Source of the DNA: Papilionanthe hookeriana x Papilionanthe teres
Lineage: Eukaryota; Streptophyta; Magnoliopsida; Asparagales; Orchidaceae
Length of the DNA: 64,000 nucleotides
Direction of reading: 5' to 3'
Assembly (NCBI GenBank): GCA_022702705.1
Contig: CM040427.1
Span: 76,375,283-76,439,282, forward strand
Part shown: piece after piece, positions 11,328-21,744 of the stretch
How positions within the stretch are numbered: the stretch's first letter is position 1
How the letters are laid out: each line of letters opens with the position of its first letter
Translations under genes and position numbers: made by a program
The notes under the pieces: model-generated
Told to the model about the DNA's origin: nothing
Database searches by the model: none
What the model saw: only the letters and a program-made list of their open reading frames with translations

Positions 11328-13889
11328 CCCCTCACCCTCGCGGCCATGGAGGAGAGTTGCACAAACCTTGCCGAAACTACGCCAAAATTGTTCCAAACCC
11401 TTCTCCACCCTTAGAGCAGTTGATCCCCAGGTGTCAATTTGCCCTAATCCCCATCGATAAAATCCAATTTCCCAATCGAAATTCCACCCAAAACCGGGAC
11501 ACTTCTCCACAGTGAGCCAATCCCCAAATTGATTGGTTCTACACCTTCACCGGACTGAGGAAGGTGTCCACCGGCAAAAGCCCCATCTCCGGGCCACCCG
11601 GTTGCTCCGGCCTCCAAGCTTTGTGATCGGGCTTGGTCGAAATCACACCTAGACAATTCACCGGACCAGGAGACTTCATCTGGAGCTTGCTGGGATCCAA
11701 TCGAAGGTTCAACAACTCTCAGATTGAAGCCACACTTCTCTGAGCAAAGGTATGAGCTAATTTTTCATCCCGAGCTTCTAGAGATTTTCCATTTCGAATG
11801 CTTTAATTTCAATGCATGATAGCCGTATAGATGTGTTCGTCTCTTCAAGACGAATCCATAGAGCATAAGAACATGAAAATCCATTGAGTATCAAGTGAGA
11901 TCTTAGGGATTTAGTATGGACGGCTCTCGGGTGAGGACGCTCGGGGACGATGAACGGATGCCGTCCATTCAATACACGCGCGGACGGACGGCTCAGATGG
12001 CGTCGGATCAGGAGACGGTACAAGAACCGCGGGGCCCGGGCTGCTGACTCAGGTGGCGGCGTCGAATGGGAGCGCGCCACGCGGCGTTTCGAAGCTGCAG
12101 AGGATGAGTTGGCGCCGCGTGGATAAATAGAAAATTAGGGTATTTTTTGATTTATTTAATTCCCTAAACTTCAAAAATTCATAACTCTGTGTAGAAAAAT
12201 CAGAAAAATAAAATAAAAATACCCTCTTGCTCGGTGAACAGAGGAGAATAATGTGGAAAAGAAATCATTCAATTTCATCAAGTATTTTATTTTTAATAAT
12301 TTATTTACTGTCTGCATTATTTTAATTCTCCATGCATGTATACAATTCACCATGGCATGAGACCATAGGGCTTTTGAAGACTCTGAATTTGGGAACATTC
12401 CCTGAATTTTCCAAAGTCAGAGGCCATCCCTATAAAAAGTTATTGATTTTTCAAATTTATGTTGATGTTTTGAGTATTTTAATTCCAATAAATAGCATGC
12501 TGTGAAATAAATTCTAAGAAAATTTGGTGATGTTTCTTATGACCAGAGAACCCTAGGAAAAATAGGTTTTGACTTAGTTCATTTAAAACAACCCTAATTG
12601 GCATAAACACCCAAAATAGGTCTTTAATTAATTAGAGTTAACCATGCATCAAATTGACTTGAAATCAATTCTCCACTGACCTTTAGGATCAGAGGAATCC
12701 ACCATAAAAGTTTGAGGTCAATTGGACTTGGTTAGCCCCACTAATTGGGTTGATTAAGCCACTTAGCCATTTTAAACTTTAAAAATTCATAACTTTTAAA
12801 ATACCTTTCAAAAATTCACCAAATTGGTTTTGGAGCCTCTCTGATATCGAGGGAACCTAAGAAAATTAAAATTTCAATTTTCTAAAAAAGTTGATTTTTA
12901 ATAATATTTTAATATTTTTAATAATTAAAAAATAATAAAAATCACAAAAATAATAAAATTCACCAAAATGTCACATTTTGAATTTTAATCACTTAGGAAC
13001 AAACCCCACATTTTTCTTAGGTCTATTTAGTGAGATATTAAATTTTAAAGCTTTAAGGTAATTTTAAAATTAAAAAAAATGTATTTTCTAGCATTTTCAC
13101 TAAAATAATTATAATAAATCATAGAGAAATCAGAAAATTGCAAAATTTGCTTCTCTGATTTCCTTGATATCAGAGAGATTTTTGAAAAATATAAAATTCA
13201 TTTTTCAACATTTATTTTATTTTTAAATTAATTAATACTCCAAAACTTAAAATAATTATAATAATAATAATATAATTCAAAAAATCACCAAAATTGGTCC
13301 AAGTGGTTCTCTGGTCATTAGGAATGTCCCCTAATTTTTTTAAGGACAGAAACTTTCCCTTGGTCATGTTATTAAATTTTCCTTGGAAATCTCTATTTTC
13401 CACCAAAAATAATTATATAAATAAATTAAATACAGAAAAATCACATTTTCTCCTCTCATGTCTTTATTGACATATGAGTGAAGTCACATAAAAATCTCAA
13501 ATTCATTTGAGTTCAATTTAGTGAGTTATGAAATTATTAAGTTTAAAGGGTAAAATGGTAATTAAATTTTAATCCTTAATTAAAACTTTAGGTTTAATAA
13601 AAAATTAACAAGTAAAATATTTGATCCTAATCAAATTTGGATGATTGAAATTTAAATGATTAAAGGGTAGAAACCCATTAAGCAATTTTAAAATGATTAA
13701 ACTTTAATTAAATAATGGATTAAATTTGGAAGAATAATAGAATTGGAATTATTAAAATAGGGATATTATTAGGAAGAGATTTATTCTTTAATTTAAAAAT
13801 CCCTAAATTAATTATCTCATTAATATTCAATTCTTAATTAAAATGATAACTCAAATTTAAAATATTAAAAGACTTAATTATTAAACTCT

Positions 13890-14340
13890 TTTAAAAATTT
13901 CAATTAAAATTAAAAATAAAATTAAATTAAAATTAAATTAAATTAAATACATTAAATTAAATTAAATTAAATTAAATTAAGATTAAAAAATTAAATTAAA
14001 TTAAAGATTAAATTAAATCAAATTAAATCAAATTAAATTAAATTAAACAAATTGAATTAAATTAAAATTAAATTAAATTAAATTGAATTAAATTAAATTA
14101 AAGATTAAATTAAATTAAATTAAATTAAATTAAATCAAATCAAATTAAATTAAATTAAATTAAATTAAATTAAATCAAATTAAATCAAATTAAATTAAAT
14201 TAAATTAAATTAAATTAAATCAAATTAAATTAAAATTAAATCAAATCAAATTAATTAAACATCAAATCAAATTAAATTGAACTATATTGAATTAAATTAA
14301 AACTCAATTAAATTAAATTAAGTTGAATTAAATATAACAT
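13890..14340 (+). repeat. (TTAAA)n pentanucleotide array in the solo LTR
   Basis: About 450 bp consist almost only of AAATT/TTAAA units with occasional CAAAT or GAATT variants. The two other LTR copies have just a few such units at the matching place (about 6645-6665 and 28340-28365). The array is thus an expansion private to this copy or its parent. Confidence 0.85.
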
Positions 14341-16420
14341 CACCTAAAACAGAAAGAAATTAAATATAAAGCAACTTGAACACTATTCCAAATTTAAACC
14401 CATTAACTTAAATCAAATCATTTGAATACCAATTTACCCTCGAAAGCTTTGGTTATTATAACTCCTAAACGAACATTAAATGAAATGTTACTTCACTTAT
14501 AGGATATTCAAATGTCCTAGTTCACCTGAGCAAGATAACAACAAAACTCGAATTCTCGGACGATTAATTCATTTGTATAATTAAACCCATTTGGACTTAA
14601 AACAATCCTAGAAATATTGAAAAGATGTTTAAGATTTGTCTTAAGCACTTCCTCGATATGATAGGACATTTATAAGAACAATTGGACTTAATTGTTCTTT
14701 GATGAAGAAAATCGTCCTTAAACCAAAACACAAAGAACCTAGACATCATAGGAAATGACTAGTTATAGGATTAGGAATTTGGTAGAAAACCATAACCCTT
14801 CCCTTAGCTTTACCTAGGAACTTGCTTAAATATTCTAATTGTGTTTTAAGTGTAGCTTGGGATGACGGGAAGACCCTCCGAGTACGCTTTTATCTTATTG
14901 CAATTTACTTTCCCGCAATTTACTTTCTTGCAAATGCACTTTATTTTTCTTGCATGATAAAACAACTCGTTGCATGAAAACCCACACCTTTAGGATGGAC
15001 CCTAAAACTCGAAACCAAAACTAAGTTAAAAGTCATTGCAAGATAAAATTCACCGCCACAACATTTCAAAATATAAAACAACTCAAAATTTAATCACAAA
15101 CGTAACACAAAACTACAATTACGAACTAAATTAAAACGTCCCGTTGGATGATCGGGAATACCTCGGATGATGTAACCTACGTGTTGCTAAAGGGATTTCC
15201 CACGGTCTAAATGAAAGTGTGGAACTCATTCAGTTGAGTTTAGCAAATTCATCTGGACTAAGTGAATCCGATAAAAATAATGATGCCGGAAGGATGGAAC
15301 CGTGGGATCTTAACCGGTGTCGTTATAATCAACTTTAAGATTTATTTTAATAAAAAACACTTGGAAATCAAGATTTTCTCTAAAACAAAACACTTTTCTC
15401 ATCCTCGGATTTATGATTCCTAAAACTAAACCTCTGCAACAACAAGGAGCTTGGAGCATGATGGGCAGCATGGCCATCGTCGTCAGCAAAACTTGAATCT
15501 ACATCAGCAAAACTTTCCTAGAACTAAACAACCAAACCATAGGACTTCGAGGTAGTTTGCCTAGTGCAACATAAATCCTCAACTCTTCGTTAGGCATTTG
15601 CATTGCAAATTAAGCCCTAACCGGTCTTAAGATTCCGAGGTAGTCGTTGGGTACGACATAAACCCTCACATCTTCAAGGCTATTTGTATGATTCTATCAT
15701 ATAAATATAAGTCCTAATTAATTAAAATTGGCAAGACCAAAACATTTAAATAAATATTAGGACTTTCCTAAACTCAAGCCAAACAATAGGATAGTCGGGA
15801 AATTACCGAAGTTCACTTCGAATCTGTGATTTCTCCTACTTTTCTTCCTTTGGATTCATAAAACAAATTGTTCCGAACTTGATCCATTCCCTATTGAAAT
15901 TCCAAAATTCAATCCCTTGAAAAACTTAAACTTTGAAATCCTTGAGAGCGGAATTATCGATTATTATCGAGAGTTTTCTTAGGTGATTCCCATCACTTAA
16001 GATGTAATTAACTATAGGGGCTTGCCCTTATAGGGAATTTTAAAGAACCCAAGTAATATAAACCCTGTTTAATGTTTTCATATTAAGCAGGGGAATTTTG
16101 TCGGCTTATAAAATTGGTTCGCAGACCAAACGGATGTCACAAATCTTCTAGTTTATTTAATCGAGCCCCACCGTCAAGCAGTGTGTCTATCTCTAGGGAT
16201 AGATACACGGTTTGTGGTGCGGTGCTCGTTTATATAAGCTATTTGAGATGTGAGATCGGTTTAATCTCATATCTTAAAATCTTCAAATTTAAAATTATTT
16301 TCAAAATCAAATACTACTTTCCAAAATTATTTATTTAAACTAAATTAAGAATTCGCCGACAATTTCTGTAGGCGACCCCTCTTCAAAACACAACACACCG
16401 ACCTAAAAAATATGCCGACA

Positions 16421-16425
16421 CTTAC
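16421..16425. repeat. Target-site duplication CTTAC (right of solo LTR)
   Basis: This is the partner of 8945-8949. Sequence to its right resumes the interrupted internal ORF of the host element. Confidence 0.9.
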
Positions 16426-16716
16426 CCCTTGGACTTCTGCGGGCATGGCGCTGACAAGCCTGCCCTCTGCTATAGCAACAACAGACTTAACTTTCTTATC
16501 TTCTCCTGTTGCATGAGCGGCGTTTCCTTTTCTGTTCTTGCTGGTGGACTGCTGACTTGGGCCACCCAATTTCATCACTGTCTGACTGTGGAACTCTTCC
16601 CAATCAATCGGGATCCGATCATTTTCTTCATAGTGTAGCCCGGCAGGTGTGAAGTCGCAGTCAATCTCGATCACGGTTCCATCCCTCACCCTCTTTTCAT
16701 CAAGTGCTAGACTCAT
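16426..16716 (-). pseudogene. Extra ORF between integrase and 3' LTR (unknown function)
   Basis: A minus-strand frame starts MSLALDEKRVRDGTVIEI and runs about 97 codons, containing GLHYEENDRIPIDWEEF and SQQSTSKNRKGNAAHATGED, before the solo LTR interrupts it after PAEVQG. Past the solo LTR a basic tail at 8790-8938 continues it, with a frame change. I do not recognise a domain. The reading direction is that of gag-pol, and the position is downstream of the integrase stop by about 370 bp. Extra ORFs are known in several Tat-clade elements, but I cannot match this one to any of them. The acidic-then-basic character and low complexity after residue 55 suggest a partly disordered protein. It could also be a captured host exon. 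Confidence 0.5.
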
Positions 16717-17085
16717 GCCATTTCTAAAGTTCAGAACAGACTACCCGTTCGACATTTCCCTGCGAAAAAATAAGGAAAGGATCAGGTGCTGTACTGAGAA
16801 CAAGAATAATAAGAAAACATTTATTAATGAAAAATTCTTATTTATCTCTTTTAATTTTTAAAGAAAGTAGGAAGAGATGAGGGAAAGATCAAGAATGAAT
16901 TGATTTAAAAGGAAAGATTGACATTTTATTATTACAATTTCACACGTTTTTTTAACACATTTTTTGTTAATGATTTTCTTTTTATCATCCTTTTTTTATG
17001 TTTTGGGTTCGGACCCAGTCGCAAATGATTATTCTACCCGTGCTTCTAGGAATGAAAGCTCATTTTTAAAGTTCATCCTTCGAAA
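16717..17085 (-). other. Spacer between integrase and extra ORF
   Basis: This is about 370 bp of AT-rich DNA with no open frame of note. It includes T-rich stretches around 16940-17000 and A-rich ones around 16800. It may hold a splice or reinitiation signal for the downstream ORF, but none is identifiable by eye. Confidence 0.4.
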
Positions 17086-18409
17086 CATCAGGTTGCGTAA
17101 TACTTCTTCAAATATCGTCCATTGATTGGAAGCATAGGTCGTTCTCCACGGCAATTCACCAGTTGGTAGGAACCTCCTGAGTAGACTGTCTCGACCACGA
17201 ATGGCCCTTCCCATGTTGGTTCAAATTTACCTCCTATCTTGCGGTGTGCAAGAATAGGTCTTCTGAGAACTAGAACCAAGTCACCGACTTTAAATGTCCT
17301 TGGACGGACTAGTTTATCTTGGGCCTGGATCATCTTGGCTTGATACAGTTCCAAATTCTACTGTGCTGAAAGTCGTTTCCCTTCTAAGCTTTCCAATTCT
17401 TCTAGTCGTAAACTGGCATTTTCTTCTGTAGTGATCTTTTCTGCAACTACAATTCTGAGTGAGGGAAGCTGTACCTCCAAGGGTAAAACGACCTCAGACC
17501 CGTACACTAAAGCGTAAGGCGTAGACTGAGTAGGAGTTCTGAAAGTCATCCTGTAGGCTCATAAGGCTTCTAACAACTTCTCGTGCCAAATTCTTTTGTT
17601 GTCGTCCAAGGTTTTCTTTAGGATTTGGACGAGAGTTTTATTAAAAGCCTCGGCCAAGTCGTTTGCTTTAGGGTAATAGATTGTCGAATAACGCCAATCA
17701 ATTCTGTGTCTTCTGACAAAATTGTTGATCTTCTTACTCTTGAACGCGGACCCATTATCTGAAATGATTCTGCGCGGTACTCCGAAACGGTAGACAACTT
17801 GATTCTTGATGGACTGCAACACATGATGTGCCTTTACTTCTTGAGCGGTACTGCTTTTGCCCACTTGGAAAAGTAATCTGTAGCTGCAAGAATGAAGTGA
17901 TGTCCTCTTGAAGAAGGTGGATCTATTGGACCCACGATATCTGTGCCCCAACACTCAAATGGCCACGACGCGATTGTCGGATGTAGCACATTTGGAGGTT
18001 GGTGTAGAACCACTCCATGCACTTGGCATTGGTGACAATTCTTGGCAAGCTTCATGCAATCGGTCATTATTGAGGGACAGTAGTACCCTAGTCTTTTAAT
18101 CTTCATTTTCATCTTTGGACCCGATTGATGAGCGCCACAAAGTCCTAAGTGTACTTCTTTGACAATTTCACGAGCCTCGGATTCGCTCAGGCACCTTAGC
18201 CACATCTGATCGAAAGATCTTCTGTATAATGTATTGTTTATTAATGCGTAAGACAGAGTACTTTTCTTGATTTGATGAGCTAAAGACTTATCGTCCGGTA
18301 GGTTTCTCGTTTGCAAGTAGTTTATTAATGTCTGCTGCCAATCTGTTGTATTTTCTGTCACTGCTGCAATTATTTCTTCTGCTTTTTCTGATTCGTGTAT
18401 TGTATCCAT
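17086..18409 (-). pseudogene. Integrase (gypsy, Tat/Ogre type), frameshifted
   Basis: This is the integration enzyme of the element. In order on the minus strand: the N-terminal zinc region with HLGLCGAHQ and a CHQCQ pair (near 18150-18050), then the catalytic core with WGTDIVGPI (first Asp), DYFSKWAKAVPL, ISDNGSAFKS (second Asp) and the NDLAEAFNKTL block (Glu). A C-terminal domain with FKVGDLVLVLRR, the GPF motif in WEGPFVVETVY and the end PINGRYLKKYY follows. The reading frame is broken by a one-base loss near 17848 (after AKAVPLK) and by stops near 17557 and 17356, so it runs through several frames. Length and order are normal for the family. No chromodomain is present, as expected for Tat. 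Confidence 0.9.
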
Positions 18410-18463
18410 GTTGAGCTGTGAGAGAACCTGTCATCCCTGAACAGACATTTCAACTGACTCATC

Positions 18464-18900
18464 CTATAAGCAGGCAAATTCTTTTGCAAAGCGGGCTAAC
18501 GCATCTGCAAGAGTATTTTCTCTCCTAGGAATCTTGTAGATCGTTGCATTTGGAATTTGCTCCAATAGTTTCATGGCATACTGAAAGTACTGCTCGAGTC
18601 TTGGCTTCAGAATTATGTACTGTCCCGCAACTTGCTGAATGATCAACTGTGAATCTCCATAGATTTTGATATCTGTTATTCCCATCTGAATGGTTAATTC
18701 CAATCCTGTTATGAGGGCTTCGTATTTTGCCTCATTGTTTGTACACGGTTCTGTTAAGTGATAGGAATACCTTAACATCCCCTGCTCAGGTGTTATAAAG
18801 ATTAGTCTAATTCCTGCTTAACGGGAACTATTGTTTGGATTCTTTATCTTTCTGTGCTGAAGATGCTCCGTCGAAGTACAGTTCCCAACGCTGATCATCG
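18464..18900 (-). pseudogene. Second RNase H (archaeal-type aRH) domain
   Basis: The domain starts with WELYFDGASS (Asp 1), and after a frameshift near 18830-18780 continues with NNEAKYEALITGLELT (Glu), KIYGDSQLIIQQVAGQY (Asp) and ENTLADALARFAKEF (last Asp). A second RNase H between the RT-linked RNase H and integrase is a known hallmark of the Tat clade. All four acidic positions can still be read, but the frameshift and stops in the middle break the ORF. It lies directly upstream of integrase in the same polyprotein. Confidence 0.85.
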
Positions 18901-20330
18901 GGGTCTTCTAAGCTCATTATCTGCTTGTTTGTCAAGTCGTCGTTGAGAGGCAATTCTGCCGGTAAAGGGTGTGCTGCAAGGAAGTTTGCCAGGACTTGTC
19001 CCTTTACGGCACGAAGAGGAATGAAAGTTATATCGAATTGCAATTGTATCATTGACCACCTGGCAAGTCTTCCAGAAAGTGTCAGACGGGTCATCAAATA
19101 TTGCAACGGATTAAACTTCGAAATAAGGTTGACCTTATGAAAAAGCATGTAGTGTCTGCGCTTTTGTGCGGCGAAGATCAGGGCCAAACAGTGCTTCTCA
19201 ATAGGAGGATACTTTACTTCCGTCGGAATTAGACGACAGCTTATGTAGTAGAGAGCATTTTTTTTCCCTCGTCATTGACCCAGGCTACGGAGGCTCCGAG
19301 AGAGTCGTCAGTAGCTGCGGTATAAAGTATCAACAGTCTACCCGAGACTGGGGCTGCTAAAACAGGAGGTGTCATTAAATACTGTTTGATGTCATCGAAG
19401 GCATGTTGACATTTCGAGTCCCAAGTAAACTTGGCATCCTTCTTAACCAAAGCAGAAAAAGGCTGACACCTTCCTGACAAATTCGAGATAAAGCGTCAAA
19501 GATACGCCAACTTCCCTTGAAAGGATCGTAGTTGTTTCAAGGTTTTGGGAGGCGACATTTCTAAGATAGCTTTAATATTCTCCGGATCGATTTCAATTCC
19601 ACGATGTCGAACGAAAAATTCTAAGAATTTCCCAGAGGTGACGCCGAAGACGCATTTCAGGGGATTCATCTTAAGGTTATATTGTCTTAATCGCTCGAAA
19701 ACAATTCTCAAATCATACAAGTGATCTTCCTTTAATTTGCTCTTGATGACCACATTATCCACGTAACACTCGACTTGGTTGTGAATGAGATCATAAAAAA
19801 TCCTCTTCATTTCTCTTTGGTAGGTTGCTCTTGCGTTCTTCAATCCAAATGGCATCACTGTGTAGCAGTACACTCCTATTGGCGTTCTGAAGGCTGTGAG
19901 CTTTTCATCTTCCGGTGCCATCTTTATCTGGTTGTATCCCAAAGATCCATCCATGAAAGAAAAGATTTCATTTGTTGAAGCAATGTCGATCATCAATTCT
20001 GGAATGGGCAGCGGGAATTCGTTCTTTGGACATGCTTTGTTCAAATCTATGAAATCCACGCAGATTCTAATCTGACTATTCTTCTTTCTGACTGGTACCA
20101 CATTGGCTAACCAAGTTGGATATTGTTCCTCACGGACCAATTTAGTGTCTATTAGCTTCATAACTTCAGCTATTACTAGTTGTTCAATCTCTAGACGCAT
20201 TCTTCTTGGAGCTTGTCTGACTAGAACAACAATGTGATCCGCTCCTAGCCTGTGAACTGCAACCTCTGGAGCTTATCCTGGCATTTCATCATAACTCCAA
20301 GCAAAACAGTTTTTGAACTCCATTAATAGC
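18900..20330 (-). pseudogene. Reverse transcriptase and linked RNase H
   Basis: RT begins near 20325 with FAWSYDEMPG. It continues with YPTWLANVVPVRKK, RICVDFIDLNKACPK, FPLP, SFMDGSLGYNQIKM and GVYCYTVMPFGLKNARATYQ. The catalytic box is CYVDN, where YVDD is usual, so the second Asp is lost. GKFLEFFVRHRGIEI and LKQLRSFQGKLAYL follow. A stop near 19495 separates the connection domain and degenerate RNase H (LILYTAATDDSLGA, then FAAQKRRHYML, RLARWSMIQLQFDI and KGQVLANFLAAHPL). Near 19240 the frame shifts again. The protein order is that of Ty3/gypsy. It is clearly inactive. Confidence 0.92.
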
Positions 20331-21057
20331 TTGATTATGTTTTCGCAGTCTTCTTTATCGAGTAAGGAGCTAACAAAGGTCGGCTCAGGCTCTTTCGTTA
20401 GTACCTAAGTTAACTTCCATTAACTCGTCTATTGTAGATTTAACTTCTTCTTTGAATTCTGGTGGAGCATCTCCGATTGGTAGGTCTTTGAGATCTTCTC
20501 AGGCTTCCAAGCAACTTTCATCATGCTCGTGATTGACAACTAAGCAAAATCCTGAATCATCAACAGACCCTACCGTGCCGAATCCGAGACCGTGTTTTGA
20601 ATTGGGAGGCCTACTGGCATTATTTCATAATTTTTCAAAATGTTGTGATTGACCTTTTGTCCATCATCGAGGTAAGACACCACGTTGAATTAAATTTTGA
20701 ACACAGGGAGAGTACCACTCAAAAGGCAGTTCCATTAATTCAGAAGAAGTAACATCTTCAAATTGCTTCTTTTTCAGTATTGAAAGAAAAAGCACCACGG
20801 TAGCATTTGATCGGTTTAGTACCACTATGTATTTCCATGACCACCATACCCTCGATCTTATTAGAATGGATCGGGGTTAGGTTCATAGTATGTACATAAT
20901 GGTTAATCTTCTCGTACATTGATTTATATTCTTCATTCTTTTCATCTTCGAGAGTGATCTTGAACTGGGGTTTCTTCTGACTTATCGCCCCTGCTTCTTT
21001 CTTGATTTCTTCTTCTTTGAAACTGTTCTCCCAATCAACATCGATGACTGGTTTCTT
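20331..21057 (-). other. Protease-RT spacer
   Basis: About 0.7 kb separates the protease frame from the first RT block. The first part still reads as protein (KKPQFKITLEDE, KINHYVHTMNLTPIHS, KIEGMVVMEIHS) and then several frames are broken. Ogre elements have an intron around this point, and the length would allow a short one. Candidate splice sites cannot be judged by eye because of the decay. Confidence 0.45.
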
Positions 21058-21711
21058 CTATCCAACTGTTCCAACGTCTCTTCCACGACCTCGTCTCCAG
21101 CCTCGACTTCGGGTGCGAGTTCTGGAGAAACCTTCACCATCTCGCCTTAAGGGAGTGGTGAATAACTGTTGGACTAGAATTTCAGGCTCTTCATCGCCCC
21201 GAACTTCTTTTGCTTCATCTGGTATGGTATCTCTGGAGAAGATTGTTTTCTTCAGAGGCGCATAATAGACTGCATCTTCATGAATTCCAATCTCACGTAC
21301 GGAGAATGGTTGCAGGTCACCTTTGATACATTGTTCTCCTCCTTTGTAATACTTTATGCACCGATACAGAGACGACGGTACCATCCGGTTTTCATGGATC
21401 CATGGCCGACCCAGTAGAGCGTTGAATGATGTTTCAGAATCAATTATATGGAATTTTGCGGTTGTCTTTGCTAAGTCACCGGTTTTCATCTATAGTGTTA
21501 TCGATCCAAGAGCTCTTTCTCCTTTCTGATTGAACCCTCTCAATAACATCTTGTCCGCTTCGAGGTCGCGAGCATCAATTTCCAAATATGCTAGCGTCCG
21601 AAGATTCATTATGTTGATTGATGCTCCCGGATCAACCAACACCCTGGAGAGCGTAAACTTTCCAATAGTGACCGAAATGTACAATAGTCGGTTGTGATCA
21701 GCTGTTCCCAA
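21058..21711 (-). pseudogene. Aspartic protease of the giant element
   Basis: The frame 21711-21490 contains LSRVLVDPGASINIMNLRTL, the flap-side strand and RGFNQKGERALGSITL. After a stop at about 21489 it continues with FHIIDSETSFNALLGRPWIHE and LYRCIKYYKGGEQ. This is the normal retropepsin pattern: the active-site loop followed by the ILGRPW-like second motif. The loop reads DPGAS where retroviral enzymes have D[ST]G. Plant Tat elements vary here, so this alone need not mean loss of activity. It sits between gag and RT in the same direction. Confidence 0.85.
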
Positions 21712-21744
21712 TAATAGATCATTATCCGTGAAGGTAACACCTCA

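Larger units (their letters stand above)
8950..16420 (+). mobile_element. Nested solo LTR of the same giant-LTR family
   Basis: It reads TGTTGACCTCATTTTTGATG at the left and ...ATGCCGACA at the right. It aligns in reverse orientation with the whole 7.36-kb 5' LTR at 25968-33328, is 7,471 bp long and is flanked by CTTAC. It is clearly more diverged from the two outer LTRs than they are from each other, so it came from another family member. It contains a strand-skewed C-rich part (9430-10750), a GC-rich block with a TATA-like box (11000-12110) and an AT pentanucleotide array (13890-14340). No primer site or coding region is attached to either end, which is the reason for calling it solo. Confidence 0.9.

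Noticed and set aside
8950..16420. Middle LTR copy as the 3' LTR of the central coding region
   Set aside because: It is inverted relative to the 5' LTR, lacks a polypurine tract at its border, is more diverged than the outer pair and has its own CTTAC duplication.
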